Positions 35,899 to 45,325 of a stretch of 64,000 bases of DNA are shown piece after piece. The DNA comes from Agaribacillus sp965228415 (GTDB lineage Bacteria > Bacteroidota > Bacteroidia > Cytophagales > Cyclobacteriaceae). Under the pieces are notes generated by a model that was not told where the DNA came from, did no database searches, and saw only the letters and a list, made by a program, of their open reading frames with translations. Position 1 is the first letter of the stretch. Each line of letters opens with the position of its first letter. The position numbers and the translations under genes were made by a program. Location of the stretch: positions 3,100,001 to 3,164,000 of the forward strand of contig OZ245814.1 in NCBI GenBank assembly GCA_965228415.1, written 5' to 3'.

Positions 35899-36313
35899 TT
35901 GCAAGCCGTCTTACCGCGCTGATGTTCAATCATTAGTGAGGAAAGTCCGGGCAACGCAGAGCACCGTACTTCCTAACAGGAAGGTTCTGACTTTATTGTT
36001 GGAAACAGATAGTGCCACAGAAAATATACCGCCATAATCATTGTTGTTATGGTAAGGGTGAAATGGTGGGGTAAGGGCCCACCGCGTTGATGGTGACATT
36101 AACGGCAGGGAAAACCTTACGGGTTGAAAGACCAAATAGGTCCGGCTTTTTCCGGCAATATTGTCGGGAAAAAGAGTTGCTCGCTCAAAACTGCCTTGGC
36201 AGTAAGCCGGATGGGTAGGTCGATTGATCCCGGTAGTGATGCCGGGACCAGATAAATGGTAAGAGCCTTTACCACTGGTAGAGGATACAAAACCCGGCTT
36301 ACAGGCTTGCATT
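35899..36313 (+). ncRNA. rnpB: RNase P RNA, bacterial class A
   Basis: The catalytic RNA that trims tRNA 5' leaders. Direct signs are the P4 5' strand GAGGAAAGTCCGGGC (35939 onward), AGGGTGAAATGGTG, GGTAAGGGCCCACCG, the late GGATACAAAACCCGGCTTA P4 3' region, and terminal pairing of TGCAAGCC (35900-35907) with GGCTTGCA (36304-36311), which forms helix P1. Length (~415 nt) is usual. A T-run at 36312-36317 ends the gene. It has its own promoter, and the sigma-54 activator gene starts 18 bp after the RNA. Confidence 0.95.
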
Positions 36314-36330
36314 TTTTATAAACACGTGAC

Positions 36331-37491
36331 ATGGCAAAAATATTAATCATTGACGATGAAAAAACGATCAGGGACACTTTACGGGAAATCCTTGATTACG
36401 AAGAATACACCACAGAAGAAGCCAAAGATGGTGAGGAAGGACTGGCGCTTATAAAAAAGAATGAATATGATGTTGTATTGTGCGATATCAAAATGCCCAA
36501 AATGACCGGCCTTGAAGTATTGGAAAAGGCTATGGAACTTGGAAAAGACGCACAATTTATCATGATTTCAGCCCATGGCACCATCGAAACGGCAGTGGAA
36601 GCCACCAAGAAAGGCGCTTTCGATTTTATTCAGAAACCACCCGATCTAAATCGAATGCTGCTCACCATCCGCAATGCGCTGGACAAAACCAATCTGGTTA
36701 CGGAAACAAAGGTGCTCAGAAAAAAGATTTCAAGAACCATTGACATAGTTGGTGAATCCGAAGCCATTACCCATGTAAAGGATACCATAGAAAAAGTTGC
36801 CCCCACAGACGCCAGGGTACTTGTTACCGGACCCAACGGCACTGGTAAGGAATTAGTAGCGCGTTGGCTACATGCTAAAAGTGGCAGATCCTCCGGCCCG
36901 TTTGTGGAAGTCAACTGTGCGGCTATCCCTTCGGAATTAATTGAAAGTGAGTTATTTGGTCATGAAAAAGGAGCTTTTACTTCAGCCATAAAGCAACGCA
37001 TCGGAAAGTTTGAACAAGCCAATGGTGGCACGTTGTTTTTGGATGAAATTGGCGACATGAGCTTGTCGGCCCAGGCCAAGGTTTTAAGAGCGCTGCAGGA
37101 AAGCAAGATTACCAAAGTTGGTGGTGATAAGGAAAAAAAGGTGAATGTCAGGGTCATCGCCGCCACCAACAAGGATCTGAAAAAGGCTATCGGCGATAAC
37201 AAATTCAGAGAAGACCTGTATCACCGTATAAGTGTCATCGTCATCAAAGTTCCCCCGCTAAAAGAACGAAAAGATGATATTCCTTTGCTGGTTGACAGGT
37301 TTTTGGAGGATATTGCCAATGAGTATGGTACTAAAAAGAAATCAATAGCTGAAAAGGCCATTAGCTGCTTGCAAACCTCCGACTGGAGTGGCAATATTCG
37401 CGAATTGAGAAATGTGGTGGAACGGCTCATTATCATGAGCGGGGAAGAAATAAAGGAAGAGGACGTCAAAAAATATGCTGATTTTGAGTAA
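36331..37491 (+). CDS. Sigma-54-dependent response regulator lacking a DNA-binding domain
   Basis: A 386-residue NtrC-family protein. Residues ~1-120 are a receiver domain with acidic pocket Asp8-Asp9 and phosphoacceptor Asp52 (VVLCDIKMP). Residues ~145-380 form the AAA+ domain: Walker A GPNGTGKE, the sigma-54 contact loop GAFTSA (consensus GAFTGA), Walker B GGTLFLDEIGD, and the arginine-rich NIRELRNVVERL region. The protein ends about ten residues later, so the usual C-terminal Fis-type helix-turn-helix is missing; no frame continues it downstream. It may act from solution on sigma-54 holoenzyme, as activators such as FlgR do. No histidine kinase gene is adjacent. Confidence 0.9.
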   Translation: MAKILIIDDEKTIRDTLREILDYEEYTTEEAKDGEEGLALIKKNEYDVVLCDIKMPKMTGLEVLEKAMELGKDAQFIMISAHGTIETAVEATKKGAFDFIQKPPDLNRMLLTIRNALDKTNLVTETKVLRKKISRTIDIVGESEAITHVKDTIEKVAPTDARVLVTGPNGTGKELVARWLHAKSGRSSGPFVEVNCAAIPSELIESELFGHEKGAFTSAIKQRIGKFEQANGGTLFLDEIGDMSLSAQAKVLRALQESKITKVGGDKEKKVNVRVIAATNKDLKKAIGDNKFREDLYHRISVIVIKVPPLKERKDDIPLLVDRFLEDIANEYGTKKKSIAEKAISCLQTSDWSGNIRELRNVVERLIIMSGEEIKEEDVKKYADFE

Positions 37492-37514
37492 GGTTTGACT
37501 TGGATCAGCTAGTT

Positions 37515-38510
37515 TTAATTTATTAAAAGATTACATCCCCTCATTTCGGTATTATCAAACCTGCCCAACACTTCAAAGGTATGATCTGTATTTTGCCTGC
37601 CTAAATCCTTGGTCTCGATAAAAGCGCAGGTAGCTACATTAGAAAGGTCAATAATATTAATGCCCCCGGAATGCCCCGCAGGTAATACCTGAAAGGGATC
37701 ATTGATGTCTCTTATTTTTATTTCCATCCAGGGGGGCGTCTGAAATTTACCTTCTGCCAGCGCATAGGCCTGTGAATTAAGTTCAGTCATGCCATATTCC
37801 GAATGTATTGAATGGAGCTTAAAACCTTCTGAAAGTGTTTTATGTAATTGCGTTCGTATCATTTCTTTTCTTCTTCCCTTCATACCTCCGGTTTCCATCA
37901 CAATCAGGTTATCATTGCCGGAATCAAACTGAAAGCCTTCAACTAAATCCAACAACGCATACGTAACGCCGATGAGCAAAACCTTTTTGGTGTTGACCGT
38001 CAGCTCATTTAATTTATCGACTAGTTGCTTATAATTAGAAAGATAAAACCCGGAATAAGCAGATAAAGAAATATCGATGAAATTATCTACCATATAAACA
38101 AGAGACGAGTTGCCTCTTTCCAGGTAAGATGGCAATAACGCCAGGATGTGGTAATGATCAATGGGTCCGTAAAATGATTCAAAGATACTCCTGGATACCT
38201 TTTTATAGTATTCCAGATCTTCAATATAATTTTTACTGGCAATTTGTCCGGTCGTACCGCTACTCATAAATATTCCCTGTTCCTGCCATTCTCCTGAGAC
38301 AACCCGGTGTTGCTTGAAAAATTCTATGGGGAGAAATGGGATTTCATCGCAACTACTTACTGTTTCAGGTATTACGCCTAACTTTTGCAGATATTTGCTA
38401 TAAACCGCATTGTTTTGACTCTGAAAATTAAATAATTCCATAGCCAATGCCTCAAATTCACATTCCTGAATAGAAAAAATACGGTCTTTAAAACTTTTTA
38501 AAAAATTCAT
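37515..38510 (-). CDS. LuxE/PaaK-like acyl-protein synthetase family protein
   Basis: A 331-residue member of the adenylate-forming LuxE-like group. The P-loop-like GIFMSSGTTGQIASKNY is the clearest motif; HSEYGMTELNSQAYAL corresponds to the second adenylation motif and GHSGGINIIDLSN to the late one. LuxE activates fatty acids as acyl-AMP and passes them to a cysteine; in Bacteroidota such genes are common without luxC or luxD, and the substrate is unknown. It is a single gene, convergent with the sigma-54 activator. Confidence 0.78.
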   Translation of the reverse strand: MNFLKSFKDRIFSIQECEFEALAMELFNFQSQNNAVYSKYLQKLGVIPETVSSCDEIPFLPIEFFKQHRVVSGEWQEQGIFMSSGTTGQIASKNYIEDLEYYKKVSRSIFESFYGPIDHYHILALLPSYLERGNSSLVYMVDNFIDISLSAYSGFYLSNYKQLVDKLNELTVNTKKVLLIGVTYALLDLVEGFQFDSGNDNLIVMETGGMKGRRKEMIRTQLHKTLSEGFKLHSIHSEYGMTELNSQAYALAEGKFQTPPWMEIKIRDINDPFQVLPAGHSGGINIIDLSNVATCAFIETKDLGRQNTDHTFEVLGRFDNTEMRGCNLLIN

Positions 38511-38642
38511 TCGTTATATATCAAAGTCCAAATTTAGAAAGTAATTCTTTAATTACCTTTCTCAATTTTTTGATCTTTTCGTTATATTTAACATGAAAAT
38601 ATAATACGAAAGGGGCTTTATTCTTGTTTATTGTCCGGTAAT

Positions 38643-39368
38643 ATGATGAAACTTAATTTTAACTATTTCATTGCGTACTTGATTTTTCTGGGTTCCGTTG
38701 TGGCTTGCGATGAGCCCCCTGAATTACCAGTAGGCCCATCTATTAGTTTCAACAGCATTGCTTTTAGAGAAGGATCTAATAACCGGGATTCTTTAATTTT
38801 AAAAATTGATTTCGAAGATGGTGACGGGGATTTGGGACTGGATAGAAATGAAACAGATACCAAATTCAAGGAATTCTTTTTCATAACTGATACCGGCGAA
38901 CGAATTCCTTTTTATGATGACAGGGTTATAAGGTTCGGAGCCCCCAATCAACCTCCTTATGATTTTGTGAATTGGATTTCCGATGTTGACTGGGATGGCG
39001 ACGAAGAAGTTGATACTGTAAGAATAGAGTTCAATGAAAACTTTTATAATATTTTCGTCGATTTCTTTTACCGTTCTGACACCAATGGGGATGGCGATAT
39101 CGATGATGACACCGATTACATCAAAATAGATTTTAATGAAATATTTGGGGGACAAGGCGGTTTTGGTCTGAATGGCCGGTTTTTCCCACTCAACACATCA
39201 GATAATGAAAGACCTCTAAGAGGAACCCTGACTTATAAAATGGTGAATGCTTTCAAGCTGAGCCCTATCTTCAGGGATAACATTTTGAAAATTGACGTGC
39301 AAATTCAGGACAGGGCATTAAACCGTAGCAATATCGTACAGACCAACGATTTTAACCTGCAACCTTAA
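38643..39368 (+). CDS. Acidic lipoprotein with calcium-loop-like motifs
   Basis: A ~241-residue protein with a lipoprotein signal: hydrophobic residues ~8-20 and a SVVAC lipobox, the cysteine at about residue 22. The mature part is strongly acidic. Two stretches, FEDGDGDLGLDRNETD and DTNGDGDIDDDTD, follow the DxNxDGxIxxxD spacing of dockerin/EF-hand-like calcium loops. Family unknown to me; similar lipoproteins are common at Bacteroidota surfaces. ATG codons at 38643 and 38646 are both possible. It converges on the E1 dehydrogenase gene. Confidence 0.7.
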   Translation: MMKLNFNYFIAYLIFLGSVVACDEPPELPVGPSISFNSIAFREGSNNRDSLILKIDFEDGDGDLGLDRNETDTKFKEFFFITDTGERIPFYDDRVIRFGAPNQPPYDFVNWISDVDWDGDEEVDTVRIEFNENFYNIFVDFFYRSDTNGDGDIDDDTDYIKIDFNEIFGGQGGFGLNGRFFPLNTSDNERPLRGTLTYKMVNAFKLSPIFRDNILKIDVQIQDRALNRSNIVQTNDFNLQP

Positions 39369-39391
39369 ACGCATACGCTCAGGTTCACCGA

Positions 39392-39410
39392 TCCAAATGC
39401 TCCATTTGGA
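39392..39410. repeat. 19-bp palindrome in a convergent intergenic gap
   Basis: TCCAAATG-CTC-CATTTGGA: perfect 8-bp arms with a 3-base loop, 24 bp after the lipoprotein stop and 87 bp from the E1 stop. No T-run follows on either strand. Confidence 0.4.
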
Positions 39411-39496
39411 AAGCATCATTCAGCGCCATTCAATTCAAAAACAAGTCCGATATGAAGGGTCTTGATTATTTTGTTCGATTACAGGCCCGGCCAGGA

Positions 39497-41902
39497 TCAA
39501 TACAAAGGTGGAAAATTAGCAGGATCTGACTCAGACATCATGGCATATACCTTGTCAAAGATCTCCTCTGCGTTAGGCTTGGAAAAATAGTCTCCATCTG
39601 AAGAATAGGCGGGTCTGTGCGCTTTAGCAGAAATGGTAACAGGTTTCGAGTCAAGATAATAGTAAGCATCCTGTTTCTCCAAAACCTCCTGCATCATATA
39701 GGCCGAAGCACCTCCAGGAACGTCTTCATCCAGAAATACTACCCGGTTCGTTTTTTTGACAGACTCGACAATACTGCTGTGAATGTCAAAAGGAAGAAGG
39801 GTCTGCACATCGATCACTTCGCAGGAAATACCAAAATTATCTAGTTCTGCAGCTGCCTCCATGGTTATTCTGCACATGGAACCATAAGTAACCATGGTCA
39901 CATCGCTGCCCTCCCTGATGATCTCAGGTATACCAAGTGGCACTGTAAATTCATTTAAATTTTCCGGAATTCGCTCCTTTAGTCTATAACCATTTAAACA
40001 TTCGATAATCAGTGCGGCATCGTCAGACTGTAACATGGTATTGTAAAATCCTGCTGCCTTGGTCATATTTCTGGGTACCAGTAGATAAATACCTCTCAGG
40101 CTTCCCAATATCATACTGATTGGGGAACCGGAATGCCAGACACCTTCGAGGCGATGCCCCCTCGTTCTGATAATCAATGGTGCCTTTTGCCCACCCTTGG
40201 TGCGATATTGTAAAGTGGCAAGGTCATCGGAAAGAATCTGGATCGCATAAAGCAGGTAATCCAGGTACTGGATCTCCGTAATAGGTCGTAATCCTCTCAA
40301 TGCAGCACCTATTCCCTGACCAATAATTGTACATTCTCTGATGCCGGTATCAGTAACCTTGAGCTCTCCATGTTTCTCCTGAAGACCTGCAAATCCCTGG
40401 TTTACATCTCCAATACGCCCTACGTCTTCGCCGATAGCAAACACCCTGGGATCTCTGGCCAAGGCTGCATCAAAGCATGCCTGCAATACCTCCCTGCCGT
40501 CAACAACCTCCGCCTGCTCATCAAATACCGGTTTAACCTCCTTAACAGCCAACGCTGAAAGCGCCGACTCGCTGTAGAGGTGAGAGCTATAGTCTTCATA
40601 ATTATTTTCCAACGTCTGATTAAGCCATTGGATTAATGAAGCTTTAGCCGTACTATTTTCCGACCTGACAATACGAAGCGCTTTCTTTATTGCTTTGATC
40701 ACATCCAGTTTTATCGGATTCAATGTACTTTCCAACTCCTTGGTAATATCATTCAACTCATCCTTAAAGTCCGATTGATCACACAGATGTTGTAAATGCT
40801 CGATTGCCTCCTCGAATACCTGAACGACGGAGGCCCGAAAAGCCTTCCACGCCTCATTTTTTGCCTTTTTTACAGCTTCTTTCGCTTGCAGTTCAATATC
40901 ATCCAATTCTTCCGGCGTCGCAATTTCCTGTTCAATGATCCATTCCCGCATCTTTTTAATGCAGTCAAATTCCTCTTCCCAGGCGAGTCTTTCTTTTGTT
41001 TTGTATCGCTCGTGAGATCCGGAGGTGGAATGCCCCTGGGGTTGCGTCATTTCCCGGACATGGATTAACGCCGGTATATGTTTTTCTCTGCTTAATGTGG
41101 CTGCCTTTTGAAATACGGCACATAGTTCCGTGTAGTCCCAGCCTTTGGCAGTGAAGATTTCGATACCATCTTCCTTTTTGGTCCTTTGAAATCCCTCCAA
41201 TGCAGTTGAAATCTCTCCTTTGGTGGTATGATATTCTTTGGGTACTGAAATTCCATATTCATCATCCCAGACAGCGACAATCATTGGAATTTGCAAAACA
41301 CCGGCCGCATTAATTGCTTCAAAAAACATGCCTTCGGAGGTTGCCGCATTGCCAATGGTTCCAAAGGCCACCTCATTTCCATTGATAGAAAACTCATCAA
41401 AACCGGCAAGGTCAGGGTTTTGCCTATATAATTTCGAAGCGTAAGCCAAACCAACCAGCCGTGGCATTTGTGCGGCAGTGCAGGACACATCGGCACTGGA
41501 ATTCTTTCGATCTGTCTGATTGTACCAATTACCTTCTTCATCAATTAATCTTGTGCTAAAATGACCATTCATAAGTCTACCAGCAGAAGATGGTTCATAC
41601 CACACATCGGTATGGGCATATAGCTGGGCAAAGTATTCCTGCACGGATAAAGCGTCAATAGCCATCATAAAAGTCTGATCCCGGTAGTATCCGGAACGGA
41701 AATCTCCGTCTTTAAACGCCTTGGCCATCGCCACCTGAGCCACTTCTTTTCCCCCGCCAAAAATACCAAACTTAGCTTTACCCATAAACACCTCTTTTCT
41801 TCCCACAATACTTGCACTCCGACTTTCACAAACAACGCGATAATCGTCAAGAATTTCTGTGGTAGATAGATTGATGTCTTTGGCAGCTTTTGTTTGACCC
41901 AC
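39497..41902 (-). CDS. Fused alpha/beta E1 component of 2-oxo acid dehydrogenase
   Basis: An 801-residue thiamine-diphosphate enzyme joining both E1 subunits. Residues ~1-330 are the alpha part (RSGYYRDQTFM, TAAQMPRLVGLAYASKLY, IGNAATSEGMFFEA and VWDDEYGISVP, which replaces the usual GDG...NN thiamine motif). Residues ~460-801 are the beta part (GREVLQACFDAALARDPRVFAIGEDVGRIGDVNQG, GIRECTIIGQGIGAALRGLRP, VVFLDEDVPGGASAYMMQ). It decarboxylates branched-chain or related 2-oxo acids and passes the acyl group to a lipoyl E2; E2 and E3 are not in the window. Branched-chain is the likeliest substrate, in line with iso-fatty-acid-rich Bacteroidota lipids (inference). Confidence 0.88.
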   Translation of the reverse strand: MGQTKAAKDINLSTTEILDDYRVVCESRSASIVGRKEVFMGKAKFGIFGGGKEVAQVAMAKAFKDGDFRSGYYRDQTFMMAIDALSVQEYFAQLYAHTDVWYEPSSAGRLMNGHFSTRLIDEEGNWYNQTDRKNSSADVSCTAAQMPRLVGLAYASKLYRQNPDLAGFDEFSINGNEVAFGTIGNAATSEGMFFEAINAAGVLQIPMIVAVWDDEYGISVPKEYHTTKGEISTALEGFQRTKKEDGIEIFTAKGWDYTELCAVFQKAATLSREKHIPALIHVREMTQPQGHSTSGSHERYKTKERLAWEEEFDCIKKMREWIIEQEIATPEELDDIELQAKEAVKKAKNEAWKAFRASVVQVFEEAIEHLQHLCDQSDFKDELNDITKELESTLNPIKLDVIKAIKKALRIVRSENSTAKASLIQWLNQTLENNYEDYSSHLYSESALSALAVKEVKPVFDEQAEVVDGREVLQACFDAALARDPRVFAIGEDVGRIGDVNQGFAGLQEKHGELKVTDTGIRECTIIGQGIGAALRGLRPITEIQYLDYLLYAIQILSDDLATLQYRTKGGQKAPLIIRTRGHRLEGVWHSGSPISMILGSLRGIYLLVPRNMTKAAGFYNTMLQSDDAALIIECLNGYRLKERIPENLNEFTVPLGIPEIIREGSDVTMVTYGSMCRITMEAAAELDNFGISCEVIDVQTLLPFDIHSSIVESVKKTNRVVFLDEDVPGGASAYMMQEVLEKQDAYYYLDSKPVTISAKAHRPAYSSDGDYFSKPNAEEIFDKVYAMMSESDPANFPPLY

Positions 41903-42067
41903 AATATTTGGATTTACGGTTAAAAAAAGATAGGTATTTTAAAAACCCGGGTAGTTCGCACTACTCACAAAAATAGCGAAAAATGGTGACGGTATCAAAT
42001 CAATTTTCTGCATTAAAAAACGGTGAAATCCTAATAATTTTTGGGGTTTTCTTAGTAAATGAATGAT

Positions 42068-42075
42068 TATATTTG
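42068..42075 (+). promoter_or_regulatory. -7 promoter element upstream of the DUF1573 gene
   Basis: TATATTTG matches TAnnTTTG, 36 bp before the ATG at 42112. A TTTTTG tract lies upstream but 24 bp away, a little further than the usual 19-21. Confidence 0.45.
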
Positions 42076-42111
42076 CATTGAAAAAAAATTATAATAAAAT
42101 CGTTGTCCGAT

Positions 42112-42894
42112 ATGAGCATTTATAAAATATTATTTTTTTGTACTATTCTTTGCTTTCAACTATCGGAATTAAATGCCCAGGCAAGGTTTGAATTCAGAGA
42201 AACCAGCTATAATTTTGGAGAGGTGCTGGAAGGAAGTGAAGCCACCCACGAATTCTACTTCAAAAATATTGGCAATGCACCGCTGATCATCCGGAATGTA
42301 AAAGCATCTTGTGGTTGTACCACCCCTTATTGGACAAAAGATCCTATACCACCAGGAAAATCGGGAAGTATTACCGCCACCTACAACAGTAAAAGCCGCC
42401 CTGGTAATTTCAACAAGTCTATTACCATCACCTCCAATGCCGAAGAGCCCAATAAGGTCCTGTATATTAAAGGACAGGTGATCAGGCACCCAAATGCTAT
42501 TCAGAACCCTACTGCGGCGCAAATAGCATTAACGCCACTGATAAAAATCGAAAAACAGGTTTATGAGCTTGGAAACGTAGGTTTAGGACAAACTATTCCC
42601 GTTGTAGTTCCTATTAAAAATGAGGGGAAAAGCAGATTAACAATCTTAAACATTGCGGCTACCTGCAAGTGTGTCAGGCTGGCAGCTTCGGCGAAACGAA
42701 TATTCCAGCCAGGTGAATCAGCCACGACAGAGATTTTGTTTTCACCAACATCTTTGGGAAGTATGGATCAGGAAGTTATCATCGAAAGTACCGATCTAAA
42801 ACATCCTAAGACCTCGTTAACGATAAAAGCGGAAATAAGAGAAAACCTGGGTGATAACAGCATCATAAAGAATGATAAAGCGATTAAATTCTAA
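42112..42894 (+). CDS. DUF1573 domain-containing exported protein
   Basis: A 260-residue protein with a signal peptide (residues ~1-20, ending LNAQA). Two consecutive immunoglobulin-like DUF1573 units follow: YNFGEVLEGSEATHEFYFKNIGNAPLIIRNVKASCGCT and VYELGNVGLGQTIPVVVPIKNEGKSRLTILNIAATCKC, each with the CGCT/CKC cysteine pattern typical of the family. These domains are abundant in Bacteroidota envelope proteins; the role is structural or unknown. I start at ATG 42112, not at the TTG three codons earlier. Confidence 0.85.
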   Translation: MSIYKILFFCTILCFQLSELNAQARFEFRETSYNFGEVLEGSEATHEFYFKNIGNAPLIIRNVKASCGCTTPYWTKDPIPPGKSGSITATYNSKSRPGNFNKSITITSNAEEPNKVLYIKGQVIRHPNAIQNPTAAQIALTPLIKIEKQVYELGNVGLGQTIPVVVPIKNEGKSRLTILNIAATCKCVRLAASAKRIFQPGESATTEILFSPTSLGSMDQEVIIESTDLKHPKTSLTIKAEIRENLGDNSIIKNDKAIKF

Positions 42895-42945
42895 TTCTGA
42901 TCTGGCTTTATTAAAGTTTTCCAAACAGTCAACAAGGCTGGTAAC

Positions 42946-43308
42946 CTAGATAAAATCTAAATTTTCCTTCGTCAAATCAGTCCGCTCCGATCCGGTATTT
43001 ATGGTAGATTTGGGCTCAAACATCATGATATGGGTTTCTTCCACCGCCTTTGGCCTATGTTCTACCCCTTTAGGAACGATATAAAACTCTCCTTCATTTA
43101 TTGTGACGGTTTTATCTCTGAACTCTAAAATCAATGTTCCTTTTATTACCAAAAACAGCTCATCTTCATTTTCATGGCTATGCCAAATAAAATCACCCTG
43201 AACTTTAGCAATTTTCACATATTGACCATTTAATTCTCCAATGATTCTGGGGTTCCAATGATCATTAAACTGGCTAAATTTATCCGTAATATTTACTTTA
43301 TCTTCCAT
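42946..43308 (-). CDS. Cupin domain protein
   Basis: A 120-residue single-domain cupin starting at ATG 43308 (MEDKVNITDKF); the frame extends 13 codons upstream but that part is not family-like and overlaps the antiporter coding region. Metal-site residues are seen in FIWHSHENEDELFLVIKGTLILEF (His, His, Glu) and GVEHRPKAVEETHIM (His). The reaction or ligand is unknown; small cupins often bind metal and small acids or sugars. Its start overlaps the 3' end of the antiporter gene on the same strand, suggesting one transcript. Confidence 0.82.
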   Translation of the reverse strand: MEDKVNITDKFSQFNDHWNPRIIGELNGQYVKIAKVQGDFIWHSHENEDELFLVIKGTLILEFRDKTVTINEGEFYIVPKGVEHRPKAVEETHIMMFEPKSTINTGSERTDLTKENLDFI

Positions 43309-45148
43309 AATCAAGGTCGACGTCAGAATAAATTTCTTTCTTTTCATAATTCAGATAAATGAGGGTTTCGTCTCTGCCGATCTCAGGCACATCCCTTCCA
43401 ATAATTTTGAAATTACCCACTACTGTTTTTATGAATAGCGGAATAATCCTATCCCAGTTTTCATCCAGCCAGGCCTGGAAATTACTATCTACAGTATTGG
43501 TCTTTTCCAAAAAATCCACCTCTTTTCCAAATACCTCCTCAAGCGCAAATGGGTCTGCTTTTGCACCGAAAAGCGAGTTGTTTGGTTTTTCAAGATCCTT
43601 AATCTCAGACTCTCTTTTGGACATGACTCTGAAAACATTTTCCTTACCAAATTCCGGTTCAAATTTCTTAAGGGCCAAAATATTAATCTCGCTGTTTGGG
43701 GTCATAGCCAACACCCTTCCCACTGAGGAAAGATCAATAACATAAAATATGTCATCTTTAAGAATGTTACCTTCAAACACTTTCAACCCCATTTTTCTGG
43801 CCTCAAACAAATTCTCCCGGCTGGTGTCTGCCAGTATGACCTCAAGCTCCTGATTTTTTAAATACAATGCTATTTTTCTGGCTACCTCGGTAGCTCCTAT
43901 AAATAAAACACCTCGCCGCTGGACACGAATAACACCAAGCCATTTGGCAACCATCTTGGCAGAAGCTCCCTGCAGCACAACAGTACCAACAATGGTCATA
44001 AAAACCAGTGGTAACAACATATTGGCATCGCTGTATGTTTGTGCACTCATATTGGTCCCCTCTCTCAGTAATTCAATGGAAAAAAGCGAGGCAACGGCAG
44101 CGGCCACAATACCCTTGGGGCCAATCCAAGAAATGAACAGCTTTTCTTTAAAACTCAAATTGGATTTAATAGTACTAAAAAAGATGCTCAGCGGTCTGAT
44201 GATCAAAACTAAAACCAAAAACAGCCAGATACTGTTAATCCCCAATCCGGTAATTTCCTCTAATTCAATCCTGGAAGACAATAACAGGAAGAGCACCGAG
44301 GTCAATATTATACTTACGTCCTCCTTAAAAGACAGTATATTTTTTAACTGCTCAATTTTAAGATTTGCCAAAATAATGCCCATTACGGTAACTGATAGCA
44401 ATCCGGATTCTTTCATCAAAAAATCCGATACGGCAAAAACGGTAATAACAATGGCCAGCGTCACTACATTTCTCAAATATTCGGGTATCCGATTTTTTTT
44501 CAGGAGATAATATAGCAGGATTGCAGCGGTGGTTCCAATAAATATACCCATGGCAATGGTGAGAATAAACTCCTTCAGCGCATAAAAGGTATATTCATTT
44601 TGTGATTTGGCGGTAATCACAAATTCATAGGCCAGTACTGCAATCAAAGCTCCCAGAGGATCGATCAATATAGCTTCCCATTTGAGAATTGTATTAATCT
44701 TCTCCGTTGGCCGGACATTTCGCAGAATTGGGGTAATTACGGTAGGGCCGGAGACAATGATCAAAGCGCCGAAAAGAAATGAAATCTTAAAGCCCAGGCC
44801 AAATAAATAATAAGCCGCCAGGGTACCGCCTATCCAGGTTATCAAAACTCCGATGGTCAACACATTCCTGACCGTCCCTGCTACTTTTCTGATTTCTTTG
44901 AAGTTTAAGGTCAAACCACCTTCAAAAAGGATCACACCAACCGAAATGGAAACAAAGGCGAATAACAGCTCACCATTGAAAATATCATCACCACTTACCA
45001 ATTTTTCCCCATTTGGGGTAAACAGGGTAGAAATTGGGCCCAGTAATAATCCAGTAAGAATGAGGGGCAATATGGCTGGTAACTTAATTTTCCAGGCCAG
45101 CCACTGCGCAAAGATTCCCAGCACTAATATTCCGGATAGTGATAACAT
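43298..45148 (-). CDS. CPA1/CPA2-type cation:proton antiporter with TrkA-N domain
   Basis: A 616-residue transporter. About twelve membrane segments (residues ~1-400) include GVILFEGGLTLNFKEI, GALIIVSGPTVITPILRNVRP (the ion-binding region) and FISWIGPKGIVAAAVASLFSI; then a RCK-type nucleotide-binding domain begins at GVLFIGATEVARKIALYL and runs to the AMTPNSEINILAL block. Such proteins exchange Na+ or K+ for protons, gated by NAD(H) or another ligand at the RCK domain. A further ~100-residue C-terminal part is soluble. The cupin gene overlaps its end. Confidence 0.88.
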   Translation of the reverse strand: MLSLSGILVLGIFAQWLAWKIKLPAILPLILTGLLLGPISTLFTPNGEKLVSGDDIFNGELLFAFVSISVGVILFEGGLTLNFKEIRKVAGTVRNVLTIGVLITWIGGTLAAYYLFGLGFKISFLFGALIIVSGPTVITPILRNVRPTEKINTILKWEAILIDPLGALIAVLAYEFVITAKSQNEYTFYALKEFILTIAMGIFIGTTAAILLYYLLKKNRIPEYLRNVVTLAIVITVFAVSDFLMKESGLLSVTVMGIILANLKIEQLKNILSFKEDVSIILTSVLFLLLSSRIELEEITGLGINSIWLFLVLVLIIRPLSIFFSTIKSNLSFKEKLFISWIGPKGIVAAAVASLFSIELLREGTNMSAQTYSDANMLLPLVFMTIVGTVVLQGASAKMVAKWLGVIRVQRRGVLFIGATEVARKIALYLKNQELEVILADTSRENLFEARKMGLKVFEGNILKDDIFYVIDLSSVGRVLAMTPNSEINILALKKFEPEFGKENVFRVMSKRESEIKDLEKPNNSLFGAKADPFALEEVFGKEVDFLEKTNTVDSNFQAWLDENWDRIIPLFIKTVVGNFKIIGRDVPEIGRDETLIYLNYEKKEIYSDVDLDYGR

Positions 45149-45325
45149 ATATTAAATGCTTTAAATACAAAAATGTCGAAAATTCCTCGAAATCTAAAAA
45201 TTATTTGGTCATCGCGACACTGTTATAAGTTAGCAATTGACTTTTGAGTCCGCGGTTACCCATCATTTCAAAGAAGGATTCTAATCACATTCAGCTACAA
45301 TTTTAGTGCCTGAATCGTCAACTCA

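Noticed and set aside
35926..36312. Minus-strand protein frame over rnpB
   Set aside because: The region folds as RNase P RNA with all conserved blocks; the frame is incidental.
43944..44510. 188-codon plus-strand frame inside the antiporter gene
   Set aside because: It is the complement of the conserved membrane domain; its Ser/Thr/Ile composition is typical of antisense frames.
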